Shown here piece after piece: positions 45,052-55,275 of a stretch of DNA of 64,000 bases. Made by a program: the position numbers and the translations under genes. Within the stretch, counting starts at the first letter, position 1. Each line of letters opens with the position of its first letter. This DNA is from Thalassotalea sp. PP2-459 (GTDB taxonomy: Bacteria > Pseudomonadota > Gammaproteobacteria > Enterobacterales > Alteromonadaceae). The stretch spans positions 26,011 to 90,010 of the forward strand of contig NZ_MKQD01000018.1 in the NCBI RefSeq assembly GCF_001913705.1, written 5' to 3'. The notes beneath the pieces were generated by a model, which searched no databases, was not told the DNA's origin, and saw only the letters and a program-made list of their open reading frames with translations.

Positions 45052-45468
45052 CTAAATTTTTTTTAATAACTGTACCAAACTATTTATTTCGACTGGCTTT
45101 AATGACTCAAATAACGAGCTTATCGCTTGCGAAAACGAGGCTTTCGCTTCTTGATATACTTGTTCACCAATAGGTGAAAGAGCGACTAGGCTAACTCTTG
45201 CGTCGCGAGCGTTTGCTTCTTTTGTAACAAGGCCTATTTTCTCTAGGGGATTTAATAATCTTGTTACTCCAGAGGGAGTTAATCCTACTTGTTCAGCGAG
45301 ATCTGAACGTCTTATTTTACAATGTGGTGCGTGATAAAGTTTATCTAAGACGAGATAATCAGATAGTCCTAACCCGTGTATTGAGAGCGTACCGGTAAAT
45401 TTTTTTAACATACTATTTTGTAGGCCAATTAACTCAAAGACTAGATGCTCTTTTGCTTCATTTAACAT
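45052..45468 (-). CDS. MarR-family transcriptional regulator
   Basis: This 138-residue winged-helix protein has DNA-recognition helix CKIRRSDLAEQVGLTPSGVTRLLNPLEKIGLV and wing NARDARVSLVALSPIGEQVYQEA. MarR-type proteins act as dimers that repress neighbouring or self genes and release DNA on binding small aromatic ligands. No obvious target gene is adjacent, since the neighbours are IS debris and tRNA genes, so it most likely controls itself and distant genes. No conserved Cys sensor is evident. Confidence 0.9.
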   Translation of the reverse strand: MLNEAKEHLVFELIGLQNSMLKKFTGTLSIHGLGLSDYLVLDKLYHAPHCKIRRSDLAEQVGLTPSGVTRLLNPLEKIGLVTKEANARDARVSLVALSPIGEQVYQEAKASFSQAISSLFESLKPVEINSLVQLLKKI

Positions 45469-45684
45469 ATTAATAAATTCTCTAATGATTTGGGGGAATA
45501 TAGTATCTCATTTTGTTGAGTAGTCAAGTATCAATCAATGACTAGTGTAATACTTAACAATTAGATTTAAAAAACATCATGGTAAACAATGCATTAATAA
45601 TTTTGCTAGGAATAAATAGAGTTGTTTGTCAGATGTTTAACGTGGTAATTATTAGAAGGTAATGATTAAAAGGTAATTTTTGAA

Positions 45685-45769
<85 letters not shown>

Positions 45770-45770
45770 A

Positions 45771-46131
45771 CTTTGAAACTTTGTATAGTTTAAGGAGTTT
45801 ACAACTCCTGCGCTACTGGAACGCTAATACCTACAAAATGCCAGCGCGTCTACCAACTCCGCCACTCCCGCATTTTGATTTTTTACATAGTTTAAGGAGT
45901 TTGTAACTCCTGCGCTACTGGAACGCTAATACCTACAAAATGCCAGCGCGTCTACCAATTCCGTCACTCCCGCACTTTGAAACTTTGTATAGTTTAAGGA
46001 GTTTGTAACTCCTGCGCTACTGGAACGCTAATACCTACAAAATGCCAGCGCGTCTACCAATTCCGCCACTCCCGCACTTTGAAACTTTGTATAGTTTAAG
46101 GAGTTTACAACTCCTTCGCTACTGGAACGCT
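45771..46131 (-). repeat. 102-bp tandem repeats containing decayed tRNA-Leu 5' halves
   Basis: Three consecutive 102-bp units (45771-45872, 45873-45974, 45975-46076) and a partial fourth (46077 to about 46131) are nearly identical. On the minus strand each begins with the first 30 or so bases of tRNA-Leu (GCGGGAGTGGCGG...GACGCGCTGG). The copy then diverges (CATTTTGTAGGTATTAGCG) and ends with a palindrome AGGAGTTTACAACTCCT before TTAAACTAT. The acceptor 3' strand and T arm are missing, so they cannot fold as working tRNAs. Confidence 0.85.
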
Positions 46132-46190
46132 GATGTTCTTATTAATTAGTAGGTAATTTACGTAATAAGTAATGGAACATTGGTAAGAAT

Positions 46191-46265
46191 TGGCAGGGGT
46201 AAGAGGATTTGAACCTCTGAATGACGGGATCAAAACCCGCTGCCTTACCGCTTGGCTATACCCCT
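46191..46265 (-). tRNA. tRNA-Gln (UUG)
   Basis: A 75-nt tRNA with encoded CCA. The acceptor stem AGGGGTA pairs with TACCCCT, and the anticodon loop TTTTGAT gives TTG. The T arm AGAGGTTCAAATCCTCT is intact. It is identical in sequence to the copy at 46336-46410. Confidence 0.95.
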
Positions 46266-46335
46266 TCCGAAATTCTTAGCGTTGAAACATTGATGATTTA
46301 TACTCGCCGCTTTCTTTATGAATGTTAAAAGAAAG

Positions 46336-46410
46336 TGGCAGGGGTAAGAGGATTTGAACCTCTGAATGACGGGATCAAAACCCGCTGCCTTACCGCTTGG
46401 CTATACCCCT
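46336..46410 (-). tRNA. tRNA-Gln (UUG), second copy
   Basis: The 75-nt sequence is the same as the neighbouring tRNA-Gln, including the encoded CCA and TTG anticodon. A Met-Leu-Gln-Gln order is as in the E. coli metT-leuW-glnUW operon. Confidence 0.95.
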
Positions 46411-46447
46411 GCAATGTTTCTTATTCTCGCAACATGTGTTGCTTGAA

Positions 46448-46532
<85 letters not shown>

Positions 46533-46533
46533 A

Positions 46534-46627
46534 TTTTTTGCATAGTTTAAAGAGCTTGCAACTCTAGATACTGGAACGCTATTACCTTAGGAATGCCAGC
46601 GCGTCTACCAATTCCGCCATTCTTGCA
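46534..46627 (-). pseudogene. Fifth, more diverged decayed tRNA-Leu copy
   Basis: Between tRNA-Met and the second tRNA-Leu lies another copy of the unit found at 45771-46131. It carries the tRNA-Leu 5' half (GGCGGAATTGGTAGACGCGCTGG), then GGTAATAGCG and TTTAAACTATG, but its acceptor start is mutated (TGCAAGAATGG). It has drifted more than the tandem copies, so it may be older. Confidence 0.75.
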
Positions 46628-46634
46628 TTGTAAA

Positions 46635-46711
46635 TGGTGGCTACACCGAGATTTGAACTTGGGACCCCATCATTATGAGTGATGTGCTCTAACCAGCTGA
46701 GCTATGTAGCC
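46635..46711 (-). tRNA. tRNA-Met (CAU), elongator
   Basis: A 77-nt tRNA with encoded CCA. Acceptor GGCTACA pairs with TGTAGCC; the anticodon stem-loop CATCA-CTCATAA-TGATG gives CAT. The sequence follows the E. coli elongator tRNA-Met rather than the initiator (no CCC/GGG stack). It is the first gene of the operon, directly after the promoter. Confidence 0.94.
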
Positions 46712-46744
46712 ATTTACAATCTTGCCTCTCAGCAAGTGGCGCGT

Positions 46745-46773
46745 ATTATGCAAATCTGATCGCGTAACGTCAA
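46745..46773 (-). promoter_or_regulatory. Promoter of the tRNA operon
   Basis: On the minus strand a TTGACG -35 box (46768-46773) and a CATAAT -10 box (46745-46750) are spaced exactly 17 bp. A GC-rich discriminator (ACGCGCC) follows, as in stable-RNA promoters under stringent control. tRNA-Met begins about 33 bases downstream. Confidence 0.8.
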
Positions 46774-46960
46774 CCGTTTTTTTTGAAAATTATGACACTT
46801 TTTAGTTGTTTGCTTATTTCATCAACAATTCGTTGGTGAAGTGTGCAAAGTTGGCGGAGAAAAGGGTAAGTGGCAGCAAGTGGCTTCGACTTATTTAGAG
46901 GGTATTATGTTCGTTGTAAAAAAAATTGAAAGTTCAAATACCCTCAAGTAAATAATGATA

Positions 46961-47317
46961 TTACTTTACGCGTTCTTTAGCTTCTGCGGTTAAATGAGCA
47001 GAGTGTGCACTTAGGGCGTCAATATTTGCAGATACCTTTTTCGCAGGAATTTTACCAATAATAAATTCCCCCGCTGCTAAAGCATTATTTTTTGCAGCAA
47101 AGATGAGTAAGTTATCGCCGTTACATTTCATGTTATCAAAAATAGATCGTACTTTAATTTTTTGGGCTCTCATATATGTGCGTAATCTATTTTTATCATT
47201 GGCAGCAACGTATTCACAAATGCGTTGTGCCATGTCTTCATTGGCAAATGCTTTTGAAGTGGGAGTTATTGAGGCAGTAACTGCAAGCAGACTTAAAGTA
47301 AGAATTGTTTTATTCAT
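46961..47317 (-). CDS. DUF3718 domain-containing exported protein
   Basis: The protein has 118 residues with a signal peptide (residues 1-25, ...KAFA). The mature part carries the DUF3718 pattern: ICEYVAANDKNRLRTYM, IRSIF-type segment, CNGDNLLIFA. Two cysteines are placed to form a disulfide. The family is small, periplasmic, of unknown role and common in Colwellia, Shewanella and relatives. It is monocistronic between the tRNA operon and ychF. Confidence 0.85.
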   Translation of the reverse strand: MNKTILTLSLLAVTASITPTSKAFANEDMAQRICEYVAANDKNRLRTYMRAQKIKVRSIFDNMKCNGDNLLIFAAKNNALAAGEFIIGKIPAKKVSANIDALSAHSAHLTAEAKERVK

Positions 47318-47397
47318 ATTTTTACCTTCCCTTAATAAGTTATTATTGATATTAAGTAATTCTTATAGGTATAAGTTTGGTCGGTATTTGAAATAAA

Positions 47398-47420
47398 GCA
47401 AGGCGCTAAAAAGCGCCTTG
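47398..47420 (-). terminator. Terminator after ychF
   Basis: AAGGCGC / GCGCCTT stem with a TAAAAA loop, about 20 bases beyond the ychF stop on the minus strand, followed by a T-rich GCTTTATTT. Confidence 0.7.
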
Positions 47421-47441
47421 TTCGTGGTTCGAAATGGAGTG

Positions 47442-48533
47442 TTATACGTTGAACCTAAAGTGAACTACGTCACCATCTTTAACAAGGTAATCTTTACCCT
47501 CTAAACGCCACTTACCGGCTTCTTTAGCTCCTGATTCACCGTTACAGCCGATAAAATCATCATAAGCGACTACTTCAGCGCGAATAAAGCCTTTTTCAAA
47601 ATCAGTATGAATAACACCAGCAGCTTGTGGTGCTGTTGCATTGTGCTTTACGGTCCAAGCGCGTACTTCTTTTACGCCCGCTGTGAAGTAAGTTTGTAGG
47701 TTAAGTAAGCCGTAGCCTGAGTTGATCACTCGGTTTAAACCAGGCTCTGTTAATCCCATTTCAGCCATAAATTCGTCTCTATCTTCATCATCCATTTCAG
47801 ATAGTTCCCCTTCAATTTCAGCACAAACAGCGACAACTACAGCACCTTCTTTATCAGCAATAGCTTGCACAACATCTAGGTAAGGGTTGTTTTCAAAACC
47901 ATCGTCATTGACGTTGGCTATGTACATAGTGGGCTTAATGGTTAAAAAGTTTAAATAGGCTACGGCGGCTTTTTCTTCTTTTGTCAACGCTAAAGAGCGG
48001 ACCATTTCGCCATCTTCAACGTGTTTTAATATTTTCTCTAATACGGGCAACTCGAACTTAGCATCTTTATCGCCGCCTTTTGCACGCTTAGCTTGGCGGG
48101 TAATGGCTCGTTCAGCGGTATCTAAATCTGCTAGTGCTAATTCAGTATTAATCACGTCGATATCATCGGCAGGATTAATTTTGTTCGCTACATGAATAAT
48201 ATTGTCGTTTTCAAAACAACGCACTACATGGCCAATCGCGTCTGTTTCGCGAATATTCGCTAAAAACTTGTTCCCTAAACCTTCACCTTTTGAAGCACCC
48301 GCTACTAGACCTGCGATATCGACGAACTCCATTGAGGTTGGGATGACTCGCTCAGGGTTGACGATTTCAGCCAGTTGATCTAATCGAGGATCCGGCACAG
48401 GTACAACACCTGTGTTAGGTTCTATGGTACAGAACGGAAAGTTTGCAGCTTCAATACCTGCTTTAGTTAATGCGTTAAAAAGGGTTGATTTACCAACGTT
48501 GGGTAAGCCAACGATACCACATTTAAATCCCAT
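47442..48533 (-). CDS. ychF: Obg-family ATPase YchF
   Basis: The protein has 363 residues, the family norm. P-loop [14 protein letters not shown], switch-region [18 protein letters not shown], an altered NKxD-like site (ANVNDDGF) and a C-terminal TGS domain (ending [11 protein letters not shown]) are visible. Despite its G-protein fold the family prefers ATP. It binds ribosomes and is linked to stress responses. It follows pth by 22 bases. Confidence 0.97.
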   Translation of the reverse strand: MGFKCGIVGLPNVGKSTLFNALTKAGIEAANFPFCTIEPNTGVVPVPDPRLDQLAEIVNPERVIPTSMEFVDIAGLVAGASKGEGLGNKFLANIRETDAIGHVVRCFENDNIIHVANKINPADDIDVINTELALADLDTAERAITRQAKRAKGGDKDAKFELPVLEKILKHVEDGEMVRSLALTKEEKAAVAYLNFLTIKPTMYIANVNDDGFENNPYLDVVQAIADKEGAVVVAVCAEIEGELSEMDDEDRDEFMAEMGLTEPGLNRVINSGYGLLNLQTYFTAGVKEVRAWTVKHNATAPQAAGVIHTDFEKGFIRAEVVAYDDFIGCNGESGAKEAGKWRLEGKDYLVKDGDVVHFRFNV

Positions 48534-48555
48534 AGTTTTTTACCTGTAATCGTTA

Positions 48556-49143
48556 TTAAGCTTGTGCTTTAAAGGAGTGTAATCTGTTTTGTGCAACTTT
48601 GATGTCTTTTTCTTGCCAAATCTCAAAACAGCGACTTGCTTCATCAATACTTTGATCAATCAACGCTTGTTCACTGGCTGGTGCTTTTCCTAACACATGG
48701 CCGGTGACTTTTTCACGGTGTCCGGGGTGGCCAATACCGATACGTAATCGATAAAATTCTTTATTATTGGCTAGCCTTGAAATAATGTCTCGTAAGCCAT
48801 TATGACCTCCATGTCCGCCCCCTTTTTTAATTTTGCATACACCAGGTTCCATATCCAGTTCATCATGTGCAACTAACATATCGTCAACAGGTATTTTATA
48901 AAAGTTGGCTAATGGCGCTACAGCTTGACCACTTCTATTCATAAATGTTGTTGGAACCAGTAAATGCACAATATTGCCACCAATATCGCCTTTACCATAA
49001 AGACCAAAATATTTTTTTTCAGGACGGAGAGAAATGTTATAACGTGCGGCAAGTTCTTCAACAAACCAGACGCCTGCATTATGACGGGTATTTGTATATT
49101 CGGGGCCTGGATTACCCAGGCCCACAACTAACTGAATAGTCAT
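48556..49143 (-). CDS. pth: Peptidyl-tRNA hydrolase
   Basis: The 195-residue product has the N-terminal [18 protein letters not shown] motif with the catalytic His, FMNRSG, and [11 protein letters not shown] with the conserved Asp, as well as the [14 protein letters not shown] loop. It frees tRNA from peptidyl-tRNAs dropped by stalled ribosomes. It is encoded between rplY and ychF, a standard gammaproteobacterial order. Confidence 0.97.
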   Translation of the reverse strand: MTIQLVVGLGNPGPEYTNTRHNAGVWFVEELAARYNISLRPEKKYFGLYGKGDIGGNIVHLLVPTTFMNRSGQAVAPLANFYKIPVDDMLVAHDELDMEPGVCKIKKGGGHGGHNGLRDIISRLANNKEFYRLRIGIGHPGHREKVTGHVLGKAPASEQALIDQSIDEASRCFEIWQEKDIKVAQNRLHSFKAQA

Positions 49144-49160
49144 TTAAGGACTGGCCTTAA

Positions 49161-49781
49161 TTATTCTTCAGTAGTTTCTTCTTCAGCTTCTTCGTCGTCA
49201 CTGCTTCCACCTTTAGGTGCATTTGCAGTTACAACAGCTTGGTCGTGGTCTTCACCTTTTGATAACTCATCTGAAGTTACACCTTTTGGAAGTGTTATAT
49301 CTGATAAGTGTAAGGTTTGACCAATTTCTAAGCCAGCTACATCAACTTCGATAAACTCTGGTAAATCGCCAGGTAAACATGTTACTGCGATTTCAGTGAT
49401 GTTGTGAGCTAAGATGCCACCACTTTTTACGATAGCTTCTTCATTTAAGAAATGCAGAGGCACGTTAGTGTGGATTGGGTGAGCAGCATCAACACGCATA
49501 AAGTCTAAGTGCATGATGATTTGCTTGAACGGGTGACGTTGCATATCTTTAACAAGACACTCAACAGGTTTACCGTCAACATTTAACGTTAATACTTGTG
49601 AGTAGAATGCTTCTTCTTGTTGTGCACGGAAAACTTTGTTGTGCGCAAGTGTTAAAGAAACAGGCTCTTTGCCTTCACCGTAAAGGATCGCTGGAACTTT
49701 ATTCGCGTGACGTAGGCGGCGGCTCGCACCTTTCCCTAAATCAGTACGTACTTCAGCATCCAAAGTAAATATATCAGTCAT
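49161..49781 (-). CDS. rplY: 50S ribosomal protein L25, CTC (long) form
   Basis: The protein has 206 residues. The N-terminal L25 domain binds 5S rRNA ([24 protein letters not shown]). A C-terminal beta-rich TL5/CTC domain follows, and then an acidic tail ([14 protein letters not shown]). E. coli has only the short L25, so the long form is typical of the marine group. It is followed by pth at 17 bases. Confidence 0.95.
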   Translation of the reverse strand: MTDIFTLDAEVRTDLGKGASRRLRHANKVPAILYGEGKEPVSLTLAHNKVFRAQQEEAFYSQVLTLNVDGKPVECLVKDMQRHPFKQIIMHLDFMRVDAAHPIHTNVPLHFLNEEAIVKSGGILAHNITEIAVTCLPGDLPEFIEVDVAGLEIGQTLHLSDITLPKGVTSDELSKGEDHDQAVVTANAPKGGSSDDEEAEEETTEE

Positions 49782-50024
49782 TGTTATTACCTAATGTAAA
49801 AGTATAATTTTGGTTGTTTTTTGCGACCAAAAACAACCGCGTAATGCTTTTCTAACCTTGCTCTTAGCGTTCGGATAAAAAAGGCGCGGCATAATAACAT
49901 TATCATTTGATGAATACTAGCCGAAATGAGTAATAAAACGGAACGTGATTTGATAGGCTAAGCATAGCGAGAGCTAAGCACGATAGAAGGCGTTAATAGG
50001 AGTGAAGCGGTGGTTGAAATGAAA

Positions 50025-50054
50025 AAAATGGCGCTTAAAATAAGCGCCATTTTT
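50025..50054 (-). terminator. Terminator after prs
   Basis: A perfect 11-bp stem (AATGGCGCTTA 50027-50037, TAAGCGCCATT 50041-50051) with a short loop is flanked by A/T runs on both sides. On the minus strand it ends with a run of T, directly after the prs stop. Confidence 0.85.
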
Positions 50055-50069
50055 CGATTATTTGTGTTA

Positions 50070-51017
50070 TTAATTATCAAACATCGCTGAAATAGATTCT
50101 TCGTTGCAAACGCGACGAATTGCTTCAGAAAGCATACCGCTCAAGGTTAATTGGCGAACGTTTTTAAGCTTTTTAATTTCAGGAGAAAGCGGGATAGAGT
50201 CAGTAACAATCACTTCATCAATCACTGAATTTTTTAGATTTTCAGCAGCATTACCTGAAAGAACAGGGTGTGTTGCATACGCAAAAACGCGTTTAGCACC
50301 ATGATCTTTTAATGCTTCAGCAGCTTTAGCTAATGTGCCGCCAGTGTCTATCATATCATCAACGATAATGCAGTCACGACCAACTACATCACCAATAATA
50401 TGCATTACTTGTGCAACGTTTGCTTTTGGCCGGCGCTTATCAATAATTGCCAAGTCTGCATCATCAAGAAGTTTGGCAACAGCACGAGCTCGCACTACAC
50501 CACCAATGTCAGGCGATACAATTACCGGGTTATCTAAGGCTTTTTCTTGCATGTCTTCTAGTAATATTGGCGTACCAAATACATTATCTACTGGCACATC
50601 AAAGAAGCCTTGTATTTGTTCTGCATGTAAATCTACTGTTAATACACGATCAACACCAACACTTGAAAGGAAGTCAGCAACAACTTTTGCGGTAATAGGT
50701 ACACGAGCACTACGTACTCGGCGATCTTGTCTTGCATAACCAAAATAAGGCATTACTGCGGTAATACGACCAGCTGATGCACGACGAAATGCGTCGATCA
50801 TCACGATCAATTCCATTAGGTTATCGTTGGTTGGGGCACAAGTAGATTGAATAATAAAAACGTCAGCACCACGAACATTTTCGGTGATTTCAACGCTGAT
50901 TTCACCATCACTAAAACTGCCAACCTTGGCTTCACCTAAGGTGATGTATAAGCGATTAGCTATTTTTTTGGCCAGTTCAGGGGTGGCATTACCCGCAAAA
51001 ATTTTCATGTCAGGCAC
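50070..51017 (-). CDS. prs: Ribose-phosphate pyrophosphokinase
   Basis: The protein has 315 residues from GTG at 51017 (then [15 protein letters not shown]), equal in length to E. coli Prs. GAGGAA lies six bases upstream; longer in-frame starts to 51110 add 31 unsupported residues. The flexible loop [13 protein letters not shown], the [13 protein letters not shown] segment and the PRPP loop [13 protein letters not shown] are present. It makes PRPP from ribose 5-phosphate and ATP for nucleotide, NAD, His and Trp synthesis. ispE lies upstream in the same direction, 128 bases away. Confidence 0.97.
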   Translation of the reverse strand: MPDMKIFAGNATPELAKKIANRLYITLGEAKVGSFSDGEISVEITENVRGADVFIIQSTCAPTNDNLMELIVMIDAFRRASAGRITAVMPYFGYARQDRRVRSARVPITAKVVADFLSSVGVDRVLTVDLHAEQIQGFFDVPVDNVFGTPILLEDMQEKALDNPVIVSPDIGGVVRARAVAKLLDDADLAIIDKRRPKANVAQVMHIIGDVVGRDCIIVDDMIDTGGTLAKAAEALKDHGAKRVFAYATHPVLSGNAAENLKNSVIDEVIVTDSIPLSPEIKKLKNVRQLTLSGMLSEAIRRVCNEESISAMFDN

Positions 51018-51145
51018 AGGTAGTTCCTCAGAAACTTTTGACATTGGTTTATCTTTCATACCGTTATCAATCACTAGGATAATAACAGCACACATTAACA
51101 AAAAAGCCAACTATTAGGCTTTTTTTTATACAACTTTTTACTGTG

Positions 51146-52006
51146 TTATCCTGTTTTCAACATCGCCATTTTCTGATGAAGTGGAGAATGATTAACACCT
51201 TTTGCCACAAAAGAAGAGATATTTTCCGGTAATAAACATTGCACTTTTTCAGCTTCCTCTTTGGTAGAGAATCGACTAAATATGCAAGCACCAGTACCCG
51301 TCATCTGAGACGGCGCGTATTCTATCAACCAAGCTAATAGATTGGCAACCTCAGGATAGTGTTTTATTACGAAAGTTTGACAATCATTACGGCAGTTTTC
51401 TATGTCCATTTGGTCAAGTTTTATTTTTGGCGTGTCTCGGGTAAGCGAAGGAGCGGTAAATACTGACTGAGTTGAAATACTGACCATTGGTTTAGTAATC
51501 AGGTAATAATCTTCTTTTGGATAGACTGGTGTTAATTTTTCGCCAATACCTTGTGCAAACGCAGCATACCCATGAATAAATACCGGTACGTCTGCTCCTA
51601 GAGAGATACCGATACTGGCTAGTTCATCTAGTGATAGCTGTAATTGCCACAAGTGGTTTAAAGCAATTAATACTGTTGCAGCATTAGAAGATCCTCCACC
51701 AAGCCCACCACCCATAGGAAGTAATTTGTTTATTTTTATTTGAGCACCTTTTGTTGTGTTCGAATATTGTTGCAGGGCCGTGGCTGCTTTAATGATAAGG
51801 TTATCTTCATTGTTAACGTTGGCAATAGGCGTTAATAATGTGATGGAACTAGAGATCAAGGTTGCAATTTCTATGGTGTCACCAACATCTAAAAATTGAA
51901 AAACAGTTTCTAGTTCGTGATAGCCGTCGGTACGTTGCCCCACAATATGTAAAAACAAATTAAGTTTTGCTGGAGAAGGAAAAGAAATAAAAGTATTTGT
52001 CGACAT
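51146..52006 (-). CDS. ispE: 4-diphosphocytidyl-2-C-methyl-D-erythritol kinase
   Basis: The product has about 286 residues and is a GHMP-family kinase. The substrate-binding FPSPAKLNLFLHIVGQRTDGYHELETVFQFLD and the ATP loop LPMGGGLGGGSSNAA are clear, as is MTGTGACIF. It phosphorylates CDP-methylerythritol in the non-mevalonate isoprenoid pathway. I start at the ATG at 52006, one base after the lolB stop; an ATG at 52024 would overlap lolB. Coupled expression with lolB is likely. Confidence 0.95.
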   Translation of the reverse strand: MSTNTFISFPSPAKLNLFLHIVGQRTDGYHELETVFQFLDVGDTIEIATLISSSITLLTPIANVNNEDNLIIKAATALQQYSNTTKGAQIKINKLLPMGGGLGGGSSNAATVLIALNHLWQLQLSLDELASIGISLGADVPVFIHGYAAFAQGIGEKLTPVYPKEDYYLITKPMVSISTQSVFTAPSLTRDTPKIKLDQMDIENCRNDCQTFVIKHYPEVANLLAWLIEYAPSQMTGTGACIFSRFSTKEEAEKVQCLLPENISSFVAKGVNHSPLHQKMAMLKTG

Positions 52007-52007
52007 A

Positions 52008-52625
52008 TTACAAAGTCCATTCACTGATCAATAATTTTATGGTCAAATTTTGATGTTTAATGGTTAATTTATTTGCCAGAAAAAGCGTATTTATTGCTTG
52101 ATAATCCTCATATTTTACTTGCCATAGAGAATCATAGCTTTCGGTAGTTAGCCTTGAGGGTAATTTCTTATCTTGTGCAAAATGGACCTGATCACTGTTA
52201 TTGGCAGCAAGACCAAATAACCATTGTGTTAACTGGGTAGCGGGTAATGGGTAACCGGTGAAAGAATCGAGTAACCTAGAAAGGTTAGTGTCGGTATAAG
52301 ATTTTCCATCAAGTGTTAACGTATGCAAACCATCTAAAGAGGTAAGAGAAAAAACCTGAATGCCTAAATAAGTGGTGAGGGTGAGTTGCTGAGTTTGAGT
52401 TTTAGGAAAATATTGCCAATATATATTCGCGCTTTCGCGTTTTTTTCCTTCTAGAAATGCAATTTTACCTGTTAATTTCCATTGATTTAGTTGAGCTATT
52501 TTCGCTTGACGTTCCTGATAAGAATCAAGGTTGTTTAATGGGGTGTTTTTTTCACTGGGTAAACTTGAACAGGCATTAATAAAGCTACAAAAGGCAATAA
52601 TTAGTAATACTCGTACTTTTATCAT
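52008..52625 (-). CDS. lolB: Outer-membrane lipoprotein insertion protein LolB
   Basis: The product has 205 residues with a lipoprotein signal (lipobox INAC, Cys near residue 19). The mature half-barrel includes W-K-L-T-G-K-I-A-F and the LTLTTYLGIQVFSL strand typical of LolB. It receives lipoproteins from LolA and inserts them into the outer membrane. It is divergent from hemA, as in E. coli. Confidence 0.93.
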   Translation of the reverse strand: MIKVRVLLIIAFCSFINACSSLPSEKNTPLNNLDSYQERQAKIAQLNQWKLTGKIAFLEGKKRESANIYWQYFPKTQTQQLTLTTYLGIQVFSLTSLDGLHTLTLDGKSYTDTNLSRLLDSFTGYPLPATQLTQWLFGLAANNSDQVHFAQDKKLPSRLTTESYDSLWQVKYEDYQAINTLFLANKLTIKHQNLTIKLLISEWTL

Positions 52626-52787
52626 GGTTTATTTCTTTCAATTAGTCGGTTTATTTCGTAAAATTACGCCGTTCGCAGCGTATGGCTAACCGTCATTATT
52701 CAATTATTTGTGTGTATGATACACCACTAAAAGTAATTGTCAGCGCTATTTCATTATTAAAATATTATAGGTTTATCTTTACGTTTT

Positions 52788-54050
52788 ATGCCCATACTTG
52801 CTGTTGGAATAAATCACAAAACTGCACCCGTTGCTGTTCGGGAGAAAATATCATTTAACCCTGATAATTTGTCTTCAGCACTGCAAGATATGTTACGCCA
52901 TGTGCAATGTAAAGAAGCAGCTATTTTATCCACCTGTAATAGAACTGAACTTTATTTAGTTGAAACGAAATCAATTACTGACACTAAAGCGCTGGTAACG
53001 TCATGGCTAGAGAAACATCATAACGTAGCAGCATCATCAATCCTACCAAGTTTATATTGGCACCGGGACCAACAAGCAGTTAACCACATGATGCGTGTTG
53101 CCTGTGGTCTAGATTCATTAGTGTTAGGTGAACCTCAAATTTTGGGGCAGATGAAACAAGCCTATAGTCAGGCTAAAGCTGCCGGTTCAATGGCATTAGT
53201 GATGGACAGACTCTTTCAACGGACCTTTGGCGTTGCCAAACAAGTTAGAACAGATACTGATATTGGTGCAAGTGCTGTGTCAGTTGCGTTTGCTGCGGTG
53301 AATTTAGCGAAGCATATTTTTGCCAGTTTAACAAAAGCGAATGTATTACTCGTAGGGGCTGGTGAAACGATTGAATTAGTGGCGAAACATTTATATGAGA
53401 ATAACGTTGGCAGCATAACGGTAGCAAATCGCACCTTGTCACGCGCGCAAGCAATGGCTGAGCAAATTGGCGCTAATGTGATAACACTTGCACAAATACC
53501 TGAACAAATTAGTGATGCTGATATCGTCATCAGTTCAACGGGCAGTACATTACCTATAATAGGCAAAGGTATGGTGGAAAATGCGTTAACGAAGCGTAAA
53601 CATCGGCCTGTTTTTATGGTTGATCTTGCTGTTCCTCGCGATATAGAAGAGCAAGTTTCAGACTTAGAGGATGTATTTTTATACACGGTTGATGATCTTC
53701 AAGGCATAATCGCTAAAAATATCGAAAATAGACGCAAAGCAGCAGTAGATGCTGAAGCGATAGTGACAGAACAAACCGACAGTTTCATGGCATGGTTACG
53801 TGGTTTAAATACGCAAGATACGGTAGTGAGTTACCGCAATCAGTGTTTAACAGAACGTGATATATTACTTGAAAAAGCAATGCAGCAATTAAGTGCTAAT
53901 AAAGACCCACAAGCGGTTGTTGCCGAGTTAGCCACTAAATTAACCAATAAATTTATGCATGCGCCGACTAGCGCAATTCAACATGCTGCACAAGGTGGAG
54001 AATTAGACAAAATCGTGTACTTACGTGATATTTTTAATATCGATAAATAG
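52788..54050 (+). CDS. hemA: Glutamyl-tRNA reductase
   Basis: The protein has 420 residues. The catalytic Cys is in STCNRTELYLV (near residue 50), the His/Gln-rich GLDSLVLGEPQILGQMKQAY segment is complete, and the NADPH-binding VLLVGAGETIELVAKHL follows. It reduces Glu-tRNA(Glu) to glutamate-1-semialdehyde, the first committed step of tetrapyrrole synthesis. The hemA-prfA-prmC order is conserved. Confidence 0.97.
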   Translation: MPILAVGINHKTAPVAVREKISFNPDNLSSALQDMLRHVQCKEAAILSTCNRTELYLVETKSITDTKALVTSWLEKHHNVAASSILPSLYWHRDQQAVNHMMRVACGLDSLVLGEPQILGQMKQAYSQAKAAGSMALVMDRLFQRTFGVAKQVRTDTDIGASAVSVAFAAVNLAKHIFASLTKANVLLVGAGETIELVAKHLYENNVGSITVANRTLSRAQAMAEQIGANVITLAQIPEQISDADIVISSTGSTLPIIGKGMVENALTKRKHRPVFMVDLAVPRDIEEQVSDLEDVFLYTVDDLQGIIAKNIENRRKAAVDAEAIVTEQTDSFMAWLRGLNTQDTVVSYRNQCLTERDILLEKAMQQLSANKDPQAVVAELATKLTNKFMHAPTSAIQHAAQGGELDKIVYLRDIFNIDK

Positions 54051-54177
54051 CGACAACATGGGCTCTTTGTTGAAAGTCGCTAAGTAAGCCTTTACACTTC
54101 GCGCAATTCTCAGAGAAATTATTCAATAAATGGTGCAAGCACACCGTTTAATCAACGTATCAAAAGATAGAAGTTTC

Positions 54178-55266
54178 ATGAAAAAGTCAGTTTACGAAAA
54201 ACTAGAAGGGTTAGTAGAGCGTTTTGAGGAAGTTCAAGCGCTATTGTCTGATCCTCAGACCATTGCCGATCAAGAAAAATTTCAAGCATTATCCAAAGAG
54301 TTTAAGCAGTTAGATGAAGTGACAGAAGTGTTCAATCGTTATAAATCAGCACAAGACGATTTCGCTGCGGCTGAAGAAATGCTAAAAGATGAAGACCCTG
54401 ATCTAAGAGAAATGGCTCAAGACGAATTTAAAGACGCTAAAAAAGCCGTTGAAGCATTAACAGACGAGTTACAAATTTTATTACTGCCACGCGATCCAAA
54501 TGACGATAACAACTGTTTTGTTGAAATTCGTGCGGGTGCAGGTGGAGACGAAGCTGCTATTTTTGCGGGTGATTTATATCGTATGTATACTCGTTATTGC
54601 GAGTCTAAAGGCTGGCGTATTGAAGTAATGAATATGAACGAAAGCGAGCAGGGTGGTTTTAAAGAGGTGATTTTTAAAATAGCTGGCGAAGGCGTTTATG
54701 GTCAAATGAAGTTTGAATCAGGTGGACATCGCGTGCAACGTGTTCCTGAAACTGAATCGCAAGGCCGCGTTCATACATCTGCCTGTACAGTTGTTGTGTT
54801 ACCTGAAATACCTGAATCAGAGGCGATTGAAATTAACAAAGCAGACTTACGTATCGATACGTTTCGCGCTTCAGGTGCAGGTGGCCAGCACGTTAACAAA
54901 ACTGATTCAGCCATTCGGATTACCCATATTCCAACGGGACTAGTGGTTGAGTGTCAAGATCAGCGCTCTCAACATAAAAATCGTGCACAAGCTATGTCAG
55001 TATTACAAGCGAGACTTCAAGCGGCAGAAGATGAGAAACGTCGCAGTGAAGAAGAAGATTCGCGTCGAAACCTCGTTGCAAGTGGCGATCGTTCAGAGCG
55101 AATTCGCACGTATAACTATCCACAAAGTAGAATGACTGATCACCGTATTAATTTGACGCTGTACCGTTTAGCAGAAGTTATGGAAGGCAGTCTTGATTTA
55201 GTGTTGGAGCCTATTTTACAAGAGTATCAAGCTGATATGCTTGCTGCGCTTTCTGAAAGTCATTAA
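54178..55266 (+). CDS. prfA: Peptide chain release factor 1
   Basis: The protein has 362 residues from the ATG at 54178 ([16 protein letters not shown]), matching the family start; the frame extends to 54130 without support. The peptidyl-tRNA hydrolysis motif GGQ lies in [24 protein letters not shown]. It reads UAA and UAG. The Gln of GGQ is methylated by PrmC, whose gene begins 9 bases downstream. Confidence 0.97.
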   Translation: MKKSVYEKLEGLVERFEEVQALLSDPQTIADQEKFQALSKEFKQLDEVTEVFNRYKSAQDDFAAAEEMLKDEDPDLREMAQDEFKDAKKAVEALTDELQILLLPRDPNDDNNCFVEIRAGAGGDEAAIFAGDLYRMYTRYCESKGWRIEVMNMNESEQGGFKEVIFKIAGEGVYGQMKFESGGHRVQRVPETESQGRVHTSACTVVVLPEIPESEAIEINKADLRIDTFRASGAGGQHVNKTDSAIRITHIPTGLVVECQDQRSQHKNRAQAMSVLQARLQAAEDEKRRSEEEDSRRNLVASGDRSERIRTYNYPQSRMTDHRINLTLYRLAEVMEGSLDLVLEPILQEYQADMLAALSESH

Positions 55267-55275
55267 TCAACTTAT

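Noticed and set aside
45771..46131. Regularly spaced direct repeats that could be read as a CRISPR array
   Set aside because: The 102-bp units are contiguous, have no variable spacers, and are half tRNA-Leu sequence; no cas genes are near.
50070..51110. Longer prs frame starting at 51110
   Set aside because: The extra 31 residues match no Prs N-terminus; GTG at 51017 with GAGGAA upstream gives exactly 315 residues starting like E. coli Prs.
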